A stretch of DNA of 64,000 nt from Ruania rhizosphaerae (lineage in GTDB: Bacteria > Actinomycetota > Actinomycetes > Actinomycetales > Beutenbergiaceae): the NCBI RefSeq assembly GCF_009805705.1, contig NZ_VSMB01000005.1, positions 186,001 through 250,000 of the forward strand, written 5' to 3'. Under the pieces are notes generated by a model. It did no database searches. It saw nothing but the letters and a program-made list of their open reading frames with translations, and had not been told where the DNA came from. Of this stretch, positions 49,986 to 59,606 are shown piece after piece; the first letter of the stretch is position 1, and each line of letters begins with the position of its first letter. The position numbers were made by a program, and so were the translations under genes.

Positions 49986-52900
49986 TCACGACCCCGACGG
50001 CGCCTGGCGTCGGCGGGCGAACAGCAGGGCTACGGCTCCGGCGATCAGCAACAGCAGCGCGGCTCGTAGCACGACCACGTCTGCACCGGTGTGTGCGAGG
50101 TCGGTGCCGCGCACGGTGACGGTGAAGGTCGTGTCCGTGCTGTGCCCGGTGCCGTCGACGGCGGTGCAGGTCACCGTGGTCGTCCCCACCGGGAAGAAGT
50201 CGCCGCTCGGCGGGGTGCACTGCACCGTCCACCCGGCCGCGTCCCCGTGCAGCTGCGGGGTCTCGTACTCGACGATCGCGCCACCCGTACCCGGCTCTGT
50301 CGCCACCTGGACCGTCTCGACCGGTTCGAAGGTCGAGGTTCCGGGATCGGCCGGGTCGTCTGGGTCATCCGGATCGCCGGGCGTGCCTGGGCTCCCTGGG
50401 TCATCCGGATCGCCGGGATCGCTGGGATCGTCGGGTTCCTGGTCGCGGGCCACCGTCACCTCCACGGTGCCGGACGCCGTGAACGTACCGTCGGTGATCT
50501 CGTAGGTGAACGTGTCGGTGCCGACGAACCCGGGGTCCGGATCGTAGGAGACCAGGGTGCCCTCGAGAGTGACGGTGCCGTTCGACGCGGTTCCGGTCGT
50601 GGTCACCGAAAGCCCCTCGTTCAGCGGTGGCATCGGGTCCCTCGTCGGCCACACGTTGTCCACGTCGGTGTCGTTGCCGAGCACGGAGATCTCGACCGGG
50701 GTGCCGGGCTCGGTCGAGACCTGGTCGTCATGGGCGACCGGGGCGTCGTCGGTGCACGACACCTCGATCGTCACCACGGCGGGATCGCTGGTGAGCTCCC
50801 CGTCGGAGGCGCGTACCTCGACGGTGTCCTGCCCGCAGAAGTCGGCGGCCGGGGTGTAGTCGAGCACGTCGTCAGTGATCTCGGCGGTGCCATGTGCGGG
50901 ACCGGTCACGATCGAGAACGTCAGCTCATCGCCGTCGGCGTCGCTCCCCTCGAGTGTGGTGGACAGCGCCGTGTCCTCGGTCGCCGTGGCGGTCGAGTCG
51001 TTCATGGTAGGAGCGTGCGGGCAGATGACCTCGAACGTGTGCGTGACCCACTCACCCGCGAGATCGTCGAACCCGGGCGTCGACGCGACGCTGCGCGCCT
51101 GGAAGGTGGTGGTCCCGCACCAGTCGGTCGCCATGTGCTCGTACTGGAACGTCCAGTCCTCGAGCACGGTGACGGTGCCGAACTCGGGTTGCGTGACCTC
51201 GATGCGGGTGTCGTCGCTGGTGTAGCCGTCGATGTCGCTCGCGCCAGCCATCAATGCCCCGTCCGGTGCGACGAACACGGACTCGCTGTTGAGCATCGAC
51301 CACGAGCTGGCCGCCAGTTCGGTCGGGTCGTTCACGCACCTCGATGCCGACAGCACCACCGTCGTCGGCTCGAGCGCGTCGAGCCCGCCCCCGCGGCCCT
51401 GATAGGTGAACGATGTCGCGCTGGTAGGACCGCACAGGTCGGATGGCGGGACCCACGTGAAGCTGCCGTCGTCGTTGAACGTGAGTTCGCCCTGGTGGAC
51501 GTCGTCGACCAGCTCGGCGGTCGTGACGCCGTCATCGTTGGCGAGGACGCCGCCGGCGGCATCGACGACGAGGGGCGTGTCCTCGATCGCGTCGTAGGTG
51601 TCCTCGACGCCTGCCGGCGCGACGAGCATGACGGCCGAGTCACTGGCCTCTCCCGCCGCGTTGGTGACCGTGAGCCCGAGTGGCACGTAGCCGACCTGCT
51701 CCGGCACCCACCGGCGTTCGGTCGGTTCGTCACCTGATCCGGCGTCGATCACGGTCGCGCCGCTGCGGAACAGGTGGGTGGAGTCGAGGCCGTTGGTCTC
51801 ACCGGTGGAGCGGAGCGTGATGGTCTCACCGACGGTGACCGCACCGCCGGTCGACCCCTCGACGACCAAGCGCGCCTCGGGCGGGCCGGCCGTGTTGAAG
51901 TAGGCCCATTCCGACTGGAACGGTGTGGCGATCTCGTCGGCGACCCGCACCCGCCAGCGATAGGTCGCAGCCGGATCCAGCGGTTCCTCGTCGAGCTGGT
52001 CGAAGCGGAGCGTGAACGTGCCCTCAGCGTTCTGGTCGATCCACAGCGGTGCGTCGCTGGCGACCTCGTTGAGCTCGATGGTCCGAGCGTCGGCGGTGTC
52101 GAGACCTTCGATATCGATGCTGATGCCCGCACTGCGGTTGAGCGCGTCGGCGGTCATCGGCTCACCGGCATCGGTGGCACTGAAGGAGAGATCGGGCTCG
52201 GTGTCGGTGAACGCACCGGCACGTGGTGCCTCGACGGCGAGGTCGCCGACCGCGGCCAGGGGATCCGCGTCGTAGTTCTCAACCGCATAGTTCAGCACCC
52301 ATACGGGGTATCCCTGGCCGAGGTTGCGCTTGCAGAGGAACATCTTCCACGAGTACTCGTGGTCGCTGAGCAGTTCGCTCGGAAGATCGCCCACGCCGCC
52401 CTCGAATGAGGTCCCCTCACCGAAGGTCGACGAGCCGCCGACGCTGCCGGCGAGAGACTGAGTGAGCGAGGTCTCGGCGAAGGCTTCGCCGATCCAGAAG
52501 TCGGCCCCGACCTTGGCAGTGGCGGTGAGCTCGGCGCCCGCGGTGTTCATCCACGAGGTGGTCTCCGACTCGCTGTAGCTGATTGTCGAGTAGTCGACGC
52601 CCGACGACCCGGCGGTGACGGGGTGACGTCCGCCGACGCGGATCGCGTCTTCAGGGTCGAGCGGGCTGAGTGTATTGCCGAACACGTCCTGCTTGTAGCG
52701 GAGCAGGTTCGCGAACTCGTCGACCGCCTGTCCGTCGATCGTACCGATGCAGTAGTCGTTGATGCCGGCGTTGCCGCCAGGGTACGAGCCGGGATCGCCG
52801 ATGGTGTGGGTGAGAGCCTCGGTAATGCCAGGACCGAACCCGTACTCGCCGAAGGCGTCAGGGAACCGTTCCCGAGCGGCCGCGACGCTGGAGCTCGCGG

Positions 52901-54992
52901 TGGTGGTGGCGATCGGCGTCTCGAATGCGTCGTCCGTTCGCCCCAGCCCGAGACCCGTGGAGGACTCGACCACCTCGCCGGAGTACTGCATCACCCGCGT
53001 CGAACCGTAGATGATCGTGTCGTCCTCGGCACTGCCGCCGTACCCCTCGCCGCTCGTCTCGGTCAGTTCGAGGGTCGTGTCGGTGCTGTACTGATTGGTG
53101 AATCCGGCCGCGATCGACCCGCCGTTGCCCAGCACGTCACCCCCGGCGTGGACCTGGATCCCGACCGAGTAGCTCACCCCTTCCGAGACGCCGGTGGAGG
53201 TCGTCGAGGTCGTGCCGAACGACGGCGCTGCCACGGACTGTCCGGCCGAGGCGACGGTGGGTGGCGCCATCAGCAACCCGATCGGCTGCGGGTCCTTCAG
53301 CACCACCGGCGGCGAGCACTGCAGGCCGGGGTCGGACTTCGATTCGCCGTCGCCGGGGATCCGGCAGCCGGCGAGGTCGTCGTCGAGCGTGATCGTGACC
53401 ACCACCTCGTCGAGCGAGCTGCGACGCATCTGGAACCCAGGGTCGACGGGCTGCACCCAGGTCGGCCAGATCTCGACCGTCCCACTGTCGATGACGTCGT
53501 TCTCGTTGTCGGAACGCGCCAGGCCGGCCTCAATGAGCTGGTGCGAGGACAGGATGCTCTGGTCTGCCAGCGACAACGGATCGGACAGCGAACGCGTATC
53601 CGATGCGGCCGCGGTCACCACGGCCGCGTTGAGGTAGGTGTCCTCGCAACTGGCGCCGGGGACGAGGCGTTCGACATCGTCGCATACCCGACTGAGCTCG
53701 ATCGACGCCCGGTAGGCGTTCAAACCGCCGTCGAGCGGCAGCGGGCTGGACACCCGGGCTCCGGCCTGGAACGGGGCGTCGGTGTCGATTATGCCGGGGT
53801 CGTACCTGACCTGTCCTGTCCAGATGGAACTGCTTCCGCCGGCAGGACCGACGCACGCGATCGTTCCCTCCGATGGATGCGTCGAGCCTGTGAAGGTCTC
53901 GCCGGTGATGACATCGATGTCTGTCGCGCCGGCGCAGGTGCCGATCGGAGTGACGATGGCGTCGGCGAGTCTGCGCTGCTCGATCGCATATGCCGCGCTG
54001 GCTGGGTCGCCCCCGGTCTCGCCCGATATCAGGAGGGCGCCGATCGGTTCACTCCCGACGAACCTCGCGCGGTCGGCGCTGCCGATCTGCTCGTCGACGG
54101 TGAGCCACGGCGAACCGATCCAGTCCTCGGACGGTCCGGGGAACGGGGTGTCGGGCGTGTCGGCGACGGCCGCGGAGGGGGCGAGCCGCCTGATCTCGAG
54201 GTCGTTGTGGATGCGAGTGACCACTGCGAGCTCCGGCTCACCCCAGCCCGTGTCGGCTGACATGCCGATGAGCGTGCCTGTGAACTCCTCCGACCGGTAG
54301 GTGAGGGACAGCTCGCCGCCGTCCAAGTCGAAGCGGAACAGGCGCGACTGGGAGGCGACCCACAGGCTCCGGTCCACGATCGCGACGTCGACCACGTTGG
54401 TGTCGTCCCACTCGGTGAGGGCGCCGAAGTCGAGGGTCTGGTCGTAGGGCAGTCCGTCGGCCATCGTGCTGTGGATGCGTGCCTTGCCGTGGCCGCCGGT
54501 TCCGCCCTCGATCACGACGACCAGGTCTTCGCTCGGCGCCAGCGAACCGTTGAGTTCCACGTCGCGGATGATGCCGGTGGTGAACGCGACGACTTCACCG
54601 TCGTAGTCGGGCCCGTCCGGGTACTGCGTGACGTCGGTTGCGAGCCCGGTGGGCACGACGTCGGGTAGTGGGTCGAGCCCGTTGACCTCGGCCGACAGGC
54701 CCGCCTGGTTCTTCTCGACGGCGCTCGCGACGATGTCGCCGTCCTCGTCGTGGCCGATACCCAGCCATACCGGCAGTGCCTGGGCTGTGGACGTGACCGC
54801 CTGCGGATCGTGGAAGCGCAGGGCGTTGTCGTTGAGCCACTGGTCGTCGTAGTCACTGATCGGGGTGTCGTCAGCGTGTGCGACCGATGGTGGCCCCCCG
54901 TCCACGGTGGCGACCCCCACCGTCGACAGGAGCGCTGTCACCAGTGTCAGAGGCACCGCGCGTTGTGGGAATCGGCCGTCTCTACGCATCAT
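49986..54992 (-). CDS. Giant sortase-anchored (LAXTG) surface protein
   Basis: This 1668-aa secreted protein has a signal peptide ending at about AHADD. The first 580 residues are beta-rich (SLWVASQSRLFRFDLDGG and similar). Residues about 590-905 form a Ser/Thr/Gly-rich beta core with alternating polar/hydrophobic strands (SYSVGIQVHAGGDV, TNQYSTDTTLELTE), ending YPVWVLNYAVENY; the pattern recalls beta-hairpins of pore-forming proteins but no family is certain. From about 915 several Ig/cadherin-like units follow (EDTALSTTLEGSDADGDELT, FVGTDTFTYEITDG), then an HYR-like domain, LAHTG (1632-1636), a membrane helix and RRR. LAXTG is the class E sortase motif. Two ATGs (54992, 54989) follow directly on the TetR palindrome and a TACAGT -10 box, so the mRNA is probably leaderless. 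Confidence 0.85.
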   Translation of the reverse strand: MMRRDGRFPQRAVPLTLVTALLSTVGVATVDGGPPSVAHADDTPISDYDDQWLNDNALRFHDPQAVTSTAQALPVWLGIGHDEDGDIVASAVEKNQAGLSAEVNGLDPLPDVVPTGLATDVTQYPDGPDYDGEVVAFTTGIIRDVELNGSLAPSEDLVVVIEGGTGGHGKARIHSTMADGLPYDQTLDFGALTEWDDTNVVDVAIVDRSLWVASQSRLFRFDLDGGELSLTYRSEEFTGTLIGMSADTGWGEPELAVVTRIHNDLEIRRLAPSAAVADTPDTPFPGPSEDWIGSPWLTVDEQIGSADRARFVGSEPIGALLISGETGGDPASAAYAIEQRRLADAIVTPIGTCAGATDIDVITGETFTGSTHPSEGTIACVGPAGGSSSIWTGQVRYDPGIIDTDAPFQAGARVSSPLPLDGGLNAYRASIELSRVCDDVERLVPGASCEDTYLNAAVVTAAASDTRSLSDPLSLADQSILSSHQLIEAGLARSDNENDVIDSGTVEIWPTWVQPVDPGFQMRRSSLDEVVVTITLDDDLAGCRIPGDGESKSDPGLQCSPPVVLKDPQPIGLLMAPPTVASAGQSVAAPSFGTTSTTSTGVSEGVSYSVGIQVHAGGDVLGNGGSIAAGFTNQYSTDTTLELTETSGEGYGGSAEDDTIIYGSTRVMQYSGEVVESSTGLGLGRTDDAFETPIATTTASSSVAAARERFPDAFGEYGFGPGITEALTHTIGDPGSYPGGNAGINDYCIGTIDGQAVDEFANLLRYKQDVFGNTLSPLDPEDAIRVGGRHPVTAGSSGVDYSTISYSESETTSWMNTAGAELTATAKVGADFWIGEAFAETSLTQSLAGSVGGSSTFGEGTSFEGGVGDLPSELLSDHEYSWKMFLCKRNLGQGYPVWVLNYAVENYDADPLAAVGDLAVEAPRAGAFTDTEPDLSFSATDAGEPMTADALNRSAGISIDIEGLDTADARTIELNEVASDAPLWIDQNAEGTFTLRFDQLDEEPLDPAATYRWRVRVADEIATPFQSEWAYFNTAGPPEARLVVEGSTGGAVTVGETITLRSTGETNGLDSTHLFRSGATVIDAGSGDEPTERRWVPEQVGYVPLGLTVTNAAGEASDSAVMLVAPAGVEDTYDAIEDTPLVVDAAGGVLANDDGVTTAELVDDVHQGELTFNDDGSFTWVPPSDLCGPTSATSFTYQGRGGGLDALEPTTVVLSASRCVNDPTELAASSWSMLNSESVFVAPDGALMAGASDIDGYTSDDTRIEVTQPEFGTVTVLEDWTFQYEHMATDWCGTTTFQARSVASTPGFDDLAGEWVTHTFEVICPHAPTMNDSTATATEDTALSTTLEGSDADGDELTFSIVTGPAHGTAEITDDVLDYTPAADFCGQDTVEVRASDGELTSDPAVVTIEVSCTDDAPVAHDDQVSTEPGTPVEISVLGNDTDVDNVWPTRDPMPPLNEGLSVTTTGTASNGTVTLEGTLVSYDPDPGFVGTDTFTYEITDGTFTASGTVEVTVARDQEPDDPSDPGDPDDPGSPGTPGDPDDPDDPADPGTSTFEPVETVQVATEPGTGGAIVEYETPQLHGDAAGWTVQCTPPSGDFFPVGTTTVTCTAVDGTGHSTDTTFTVTVRGTDLAHTGADVVVLRAALLLLIAGAVALLFARRRQAPSGS

Positions 54993-54996
54993 GAGC

Positions 54997-55012
54997 GAAA
55001 CTGTACGGTTTC
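54997..55012. promoter_or_regulatory. Candidate TetR operator, copy 2
   Basis: GAAACTGTACGGTTTC, identical to the site at 17736-17751, lies 5 bp before the start of the 1668-aa surface protein. Read on the coding strand, TTGCAC, 18 bp and TACAGT form a promoter whose -10 box is inside the palindrome, so binding would block RNA polymerase. The flanks extend the symmetry (TGAACGAAAC...GTTTCGCTCA). No TetR gene is nearby. Confidence 0.7.
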
Positions 55013-55052
55013 GTTCAATGGGTGTGCAACCCTCGACTGTGTCCAGGTATGC

Positions 55053-55087
55053 GTCACGGGGGAGGCCGGCGCAGCCTCCCCCGTGAC
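55053..55087 (-). terminator. Terminator hairpin after the 1425-aa gene
   Basis: GTCACGGGGGAGGC (55053-55066) pairs perfectly with GCCTCCCCCGTGAC (55074-55087) around a 7-base loop, 10 bp past the stop of the upstream gene. It separates the two giant genes into independent transcripts. Confidence 0.75.
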
Positions 55088-55096
55088 ACGCTCGGG

Positions 55097-58000
55097 TCAG
55101 CTGGCGGTCATCCTGCGGCGGATGAGCACTCCGCCGAGGAGTAGCGCGAGAGCCAGGCCGGTGACGCCCATCAGGCCGGTGGTACCCGTGGTGGGTAGCC
55201 CGCCTTGCTGGTCCCCGCCGGGGGTCTCCTGATCGTCGCCTGACTCACCACCAGGCGACTCCTCACCAGGCGTGTCGCCGCCCGGGGCCTGATCGTCTGG
55301 CGTCTCGTCCTCCCCGGGGTTCTCCTCGCCACCCGGGTTCTCCTCGCCGGCAGCCGGGAGGATCATCAGCGCGGACGAGGCCTCGAGCATCGTGCCCGGA
55401 TCGGCGACGCGGATGGTCGCGAGCCCATCGGTGGCCGACTCGGGAATCGTCACCGTGGAGGTGAAGGAGCCATCCTCGTCTGCTGTCGCCTCGCCGACGA
55501 TGAGGTTGTCCGGCTCCAACCGGATCTCGAGGTCGGCCGACGCGGAGAAGTCGCGGCCGGTGATCTCCAGCGACTCGCCCACGCGGACCTCATCGACGGA
55601 GAGCTCCAGCGACGGGGGTGCGACCTCGGCGGGAGCCACGGGTGCGCTCGGTGCGCTGGAGAGCGTCAGGGAAGGGTAGTCCGGATGGGTTCCGGTGACC
55701 TCCACCCGCAGGGTCCGCCCCACCTGCTCCTCACCAGGGGTGAAGACAGCCTCGGTCGCGCCGTCGATCATCGCCGTGTCGGCGAACCACTGGTAGCTCA
55801 GCGTGACTCCGTCCGGCCCCCACGTGCCCGCCTCGGCGGTGACGGTTTCGCCGGCCTGTGGGGTGCCCTCGATCGTGGGTGTCTCGCCGGTGATCCCGGA
55901 AACCGTGACCGCGAGGGACTCGGAGCCGTTGTTGACCGTGAGCGTCACGGTGGCCTCACCGGCTCGGAGGGCGTGCAGCTCGTTGGTGTCGGGGTTGAAG
56001 GCCAGCACGGCGTGCGCAGGGGCCTGTGCCGGGTCACCGATCCACACGCCATCGGACCCGGTCCAGGAGTGGCTCATGGGCCATGCCACCGGGACCACGC
56101 GGGTGTCGTCCTGGGTGATCGTCGGCTCCAGGGTGAGAGTGTCGCCGGCGAGCAGGGTGGTCTCCTGCGCGGCCATGGCTTGCACCGACGCCGCGTCCCG
56201 GGCCTCTTCCTGGCGGGCGTCCGGGATGCCGAGGTCGATCTCCTGCACCCGCGTCATCACCTCGGCCTCGATCCACGGCGCCACCGGACCCTCCTGTGCC
56301 ACCGATGGGTCGACGCCCAGCATGGTCCACCCCGTGAACGAGCCGAACGAGCTCGTGGTGGGGTTCTTGCCGGAGTTGCCGTTGATGAACATCGGAATCC
56401 CGTCCTCGGTCTTCGCGTGGAAGATGCCGACGTGGGCACCGACGAGCGCCACCGGCTTGCCGGAGTTCTCCGTGAACTCCTGCAGCCAGCGCCGCTGATC
56501 CTCGGCATCGAGCCGGTTGCTCATCTGGCTGGCGCGCTCGGGAAGCGGGTCGTCGATGGGCATGTGCTGGGCCACGACGACCGCGTCGATCTCCGGGTTC
56601 GTGGCAGCATCGTCGAGCTGGCTTCGCAGCATCTGCAGCTGATCCACGTTGTGGGAGAACTGCGAGGGGGAGTTGTCGAGCGTGATGAAGCGGACGCCGT
56701 CGATATCGAACGTGCCGAACGTGTCGCCGAACTCGGCGACGAAGTTGTCGATCGGCGCACCGGCGATCTCGTGGTTCCCGGGCACGTAGTACCAGGGGAA
56801 ATCGACTCCCGCGAGCTCATCGTCCAGGACCTCGCGGGCGAGGTCGAAGTCCTCGGTCGCCGCTTCGTCGACGAGGTCGCCGTTGATGATGAGCACATCG
56901 GGCTCCGCCGCCACGATCTCCTGGAGGGTCTCGCGAGCGGCCTGCACGATGCTGCTGTCCGGGTTGCGACCGACGAACTGGGCGTCCGACATGACGGCCA
57001 CCCGCAACGGGGCATCGGCCGTGGCGCCGGTCTCGGCGATCACGTCATCGGTGAGGAGTTCCTCGGTGGGCAGGTCGACCTGCGGGGGAACCTGGGCGGT
57101 GAGATCGTCGAACCACATCGTGCCGGTGTACGACTGCGCGCCGGAGGTTTCGTAGGCACTGACCATCCGGATCCGGATGGGGTACGGCGTGCCCTCGGGG
57201 ACCGGGTAGCTCATCTGCTGCCAGTCGGTGCCCTGCGGTGCAGGCCCGTAGATGTACTTCCAGGCGCCGTCGGCGTCGGAGTAGCCGACGTAGGTCTCCG
57301 CGTTGGCGCCGCTGCTGGACTCGCCACGCACCCAGAGCGTGATCTCGCTCGGCTGTCCCGGAACCTCGTAGCCGGGGTGATCGGCTTCCGGCCGCGCGTT
57401 CGCGGTCCGGGTGCCGGTCGACTGGGAGAAGTCGTAGGTCAGCGCCACCGCGCCGTTGCCGTCGTGGCCCGCATCCGGGGCAGGGTCGGCCGAGGAGGTG
57501 GACCGCGCACCGGTGGTGCGCCAGGTGCCGACATCCTCGAAGTCGAAGACCATGCGCTCCTCGAATCCGACCGTGAACGCCACGTCGATGCTCGTCTCAT
57601 TCACGGTGAACGTCATCCGGGCCGAGGCGGTCTCGGCGTCGGAGCTGACGACGTAGGTACTGTGCTTACCAGGCTCAAGAACGAAGGTCCCGTCCTCGTT
57701 ACCCTCCACGGTGATGTCCTGAGCCTCGATCGGAGCCCGGAAGCCATTCTTGTCGTGGCCATAGATCATCAGTTCGCGGGCGGTGGCCTGGTCCGGCAGC
57801 TGGACCGCGGACTCGGAGGAACTCAGGCGCTGCAGCTCGTTGAGCACCGTGATGTCGAAGGTTCCGGTGGCGTCACCTGTTGCAGCAGTGACCTGCGCTT
57901 CGCCGGGATCGTTGCCGATAGCCGTTGCTGTGCTGGCCGAGCCCGGTGCCACGCTGGCTGAGCCGGACGCCGTCCACTCCGGGGCCGTGTCCGGGATGGA

Positions 58001-59374
58001 GGTGTCCATCTCGTCCACGCCATGGGCCACGAGCGTGCGATGCAGGCCGGGGAACACGCGTGCGGTCTCCGGTGCGTCCATCTCCGCGCGGACGACGTAC
58101 TGGTCGACCACGCCGCTGCCCTCCTCGACGAACAGGCCGATGCCGTTCGGGACCGGGCGCTCGTACCCGTCCGACGGAGTGTTCGGCACACTCGGGTCCA
58201 AGCTGAACGTGCTCATCGCAGGTTCGCTGGGCTCGGTGGTGGGCTCACGAACCGACATCGTGGAGGAACCACCGCCGTCGAGGTTGACGGCGTCGTCGGC
58301 GCCGAGCTGGTCGAAGAGAGTGCCGAACTCGGTCAGGCTCAGTCCCCGGCTCGTCTGCATCCGCCCGTCCACGGTCACCAGCAGCATGGTGTTGCCGCCA
58401 TCGGTGAACCCGACGCCGGTACGCGGGTGCACGGCCTGGTCGCTGTGGGACTGGACCGTCCCATCGTCCAGCAGCAGGTGGTTGGCGCCGATGGCGCTGG
58501 CGATCTCGCCGGCTGGGGAGGTGACCTCCTGGGTGATCTCCACGGTGTCCCCGGCGTTCAGTTCGCGCAGCGCGTCCGCGGCGTCACCGGCGCGGGCGGC
58601 GAGGTAGACCACCCCGGTCGGTACCGCTCCGGTGCCGGCTCCGTCGGACACCTGCACCACGGTGTTGGTCTCGGTGTCGATCGCGACTTCCACGGCCCCG
58701 TCACCAGTGGCGCGGGTACGGGTGTGGTCGCCCCAGCGAGCATCGAAGAGCGCGACGTTGCCATCCTGCAGGATCGGGGTGTTGACCCCGGAGATCTCGA
58801 TCTCGAGGTCGCCGTTGAACACGGCGCGGCCGGTGTACTCCACCGGTGCGATCTCGCCGCGCCCCTCGGTGGTGAAGACCACCGGCTGGTCGCCCGCGCC
58901 GTCCGGCACGGTCACGATCCCGGCGGTGGAGGAGACGCCGATCCCCTGCGGGGCGTTGGAGTTGTTGATGTCGAAGAAGCTGCCATTGACCGCGGCCACG
59001 GCCCCGTTCTCCGCCATCATCTGCGAGACGGGCACCGCGTCGGAGACCACACCCGGGAACAGGTAGTCAGCGCGGACCTGCCCGGAGCCGAGATCGGCCA
59101 CGAGGATGTCCATGTCCAGGCGCCCCTCGTCCTCGATGCGCGTCACGCTCACGAGGTCGACGCCAGGGGCGACCGTGCGGTGCTCCTGATGGGTGATCAC
59201 GGCATTGCCGGAGTCATCGAGATTCATCGACTCGATGAGATCGGCGTTCGATGCGTGGGCGGATGTGCTCAGGGCGACGGTGGCCAGCGGTGCGGCGACG
59301 ATGGCGCCCAGCAGGGTGGCCAGGCCTCGTCGGCCCGGCGCCGAGCGCCTCGGTGGTGCGGTGAGCAGGGACAA
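55097..59374 (-). CDS. LPXTG-anchored phosphodiester glycosidase-metallophosphoesterase fusion
   Basis: This 1425-aa secreted protein joins two hydrolases. After a signal peptide (cleavage near AHASN), residues about 100-385 match the phosphodiester glycosidase (NAGPA, PF09992) domain: GAVAAVNGSFFDI, HPRTGVGF and NLDGGGSSTM. A beta-sandwich, possibly carbohydrate-binding, lies at about 610-770 (VFDFEDVGTWRTTGARS). Residues about 790-1010 are a calcineurin-like phosphoesterase: VMSDAQF, INGDLVDEA, VPGNHEIAG, VVAQHMPID and GAHVGIFH. Ig-like domains, an acidic Gly/Pro/Glu linker, LPTTG (1393-1397), a membrane helix and RRR complete it. The start is TTG at 59374, with GGAGGAG upstream. It plausibly removes sugar-phosphodiesters and phosphate from wall polymers or exopolysaccharide; this is inference. 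Confidence 0.88.
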   Translation of the reverse strand: MSLLTAPPRRSAPGRRGLATLLGAIVAAPLATVALSTSAHASNADLIESMNLDDSGNAVITHQEHRTVAPGVDLVSVTRIEDEGRLDMDILVADLGSGQVRADYLFPGVVSDAVPVSQMMAENGAVAAVNGSFFDINNSNAPQGIGVSSTAGIVTVPDGAGDQPVVFTTEGRGEIAPVEYTGRAVFNGDLEIEISGVNTPILQDGNVALFDARWGDHTRTRATGDGAVEVAIDTETNTVVQVSDGAGTGAVPTGVVYLAARAGDAADALRELNAGDTVEITQEVTSPAGEIASAIGANHLLLDDGTVQSHSDQAVHPRTGVGFTDGGNTMLLVTVDGRMQTSRGLSLTEFGTLFDQLGADDAVNLDGGGSSTMSVREPTTEPSEPAMSTFSLDPSVPNTPSDGYERPVPNGIGLFVEEGSGVVDQYVVRAEMDAPETARVFPGLHRTLVAHGVDEMDTSIPDTAPEWTASGSASVAPGSASTATAIGNDPGEAQVTAATGDATGTFDITVLNELQRLSSSESAVQLPDQATARELMIYGHDKNGFRAPIEAQDITVEGNEDGTFVLEPGKHSTYVVSSDAETASARMTFTVNETSIDVAFTVGFEERMVFDFEDVGTWRTTGARSTSSADPAPDAGHDGNGAVALTYDFSQSTGTRTANARPEADHPGYEVPGQPSEITLWVRGESSSGANAETYVGYSDADGAWKYIYGPAPQGTDWQQMSYPVPEGTPYPIRIRMVSAYETSGAQSYTGTMWFDDLTAQVPPQVDLPTEELLTDDVIAETGATADAPLRVAVMSDAQFVGRNPDSSIVQAARETLQEIVAAEPDVLIINGDLVDEAATEDFDLAREVLDDELAGVDFPWYYVPGNHEIAGAPIDNFVAEFGDTFGTFDIDGVRFITLDNSPSQFSHNVDQLQMLRSQLDDAATNPEIDAVVVAQHMPIDDPLPERASQMSNRLDAEDQRRWLQEFTENSGKPVALVGAHVGIFHAKTEDGIPMFINGNSGKNPTTSSFGSFTGWTMLGVDPSVAQEGPVAPWIEAEVMTRVQEIDLGIPDARQEEARDAASVQAMAAQETTLLAGDTLTLEPTITQDDTRVVPVAWPMSHSWTGSDGVWIGDPAQAPAHAVLAFNPDTNELHALRAGEATVTLTVNNGSESLAVTVSGITGETPTIEGTPQAGETVTAEAGTWGPDGVTLSYQWFADTAMIDGATEAVFTPGEEQVGRTLRVEVTGTHPDYPSLTLSSAPSAPVAPAEVAPPSLELSVDEVRVGESLEITGRDFSASADLEIRLEPDNLIVGEATADEDGSFTSTVTIPESATDGLATIRVADPGTMLEASSALMILPAAGEENPGGEENPGEDETPDDQAPGGDTPGEESPGGESGDDQETPGGDQQGGLPTTGTTGLMGVTGLALALLLGGVLIRRRMTAS

Positions 59375-59401
59375 GACGGACTCCTCCGAGCAGGTTCTGA
59401 T

Positions 59402-59425
59402 TCGTGCATGAATCTGAATGCACGA
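59402..59425. promoter_or_regulatory. Inverted repeat upstream of the fusion hydrolase
   Basis: TCGTGCAT (59402-59409) and ATGCACGA (59418-59425) form a perfect 8-bp inverted repeat with an 8-bp spacer in an AT-richer patch, 28 bp before the TTG start. It may be an operator. Nothing else is recognisable in the 220-bp gap. Confidence 0.4.
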
Positions 59426-59558
59426 CGTGGCCGTGAATGGCCCGCAGACGCTCAGGCTAGGAAGGTGTCATGACCGAGCAGTGACCCGGTGGTGGCCGAC
59501 GGGTGTACAACGTCGATCAGTTCTCCGTGGCCGACCCGTGAAGTGCGACCCCGACGAG

Positions 59559-59606
59559 GGTGGCCTGAGTGTCGAGAATCAGCCGCGCAGCGACACTCAG
59601 GCCACC
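59559..59606. terminator. Hairpin over the FAD oxidoreductase stop codon
   Basis: GGTGGCCTGAGTGTCG (59559-59574) pairs perfectly with the segment 59591-59606. On the minus strand the TGA of the FAD oxidoreductase (59597-59599) lies inside the first arm, as for rsmI. The loop is 16 bases; no T-run. Confidence 0.7.

Noticed and set aside
52623-54260. Long plus-strand frame opposite the 1668-aa surface protein, and similar frames opposite the 1425-aa protein (58022-59473, 55685-57961)
   Set aside because: Compositional shadows of the real minus-strand genes, without domains, signal peptides or ribosome binding sites.
59508-59530. A possible third TCGATCTGGC element near AACGTCGATCAGTTC
   Set aside because: Only a short partial match and no inverted partner at a similar distance.
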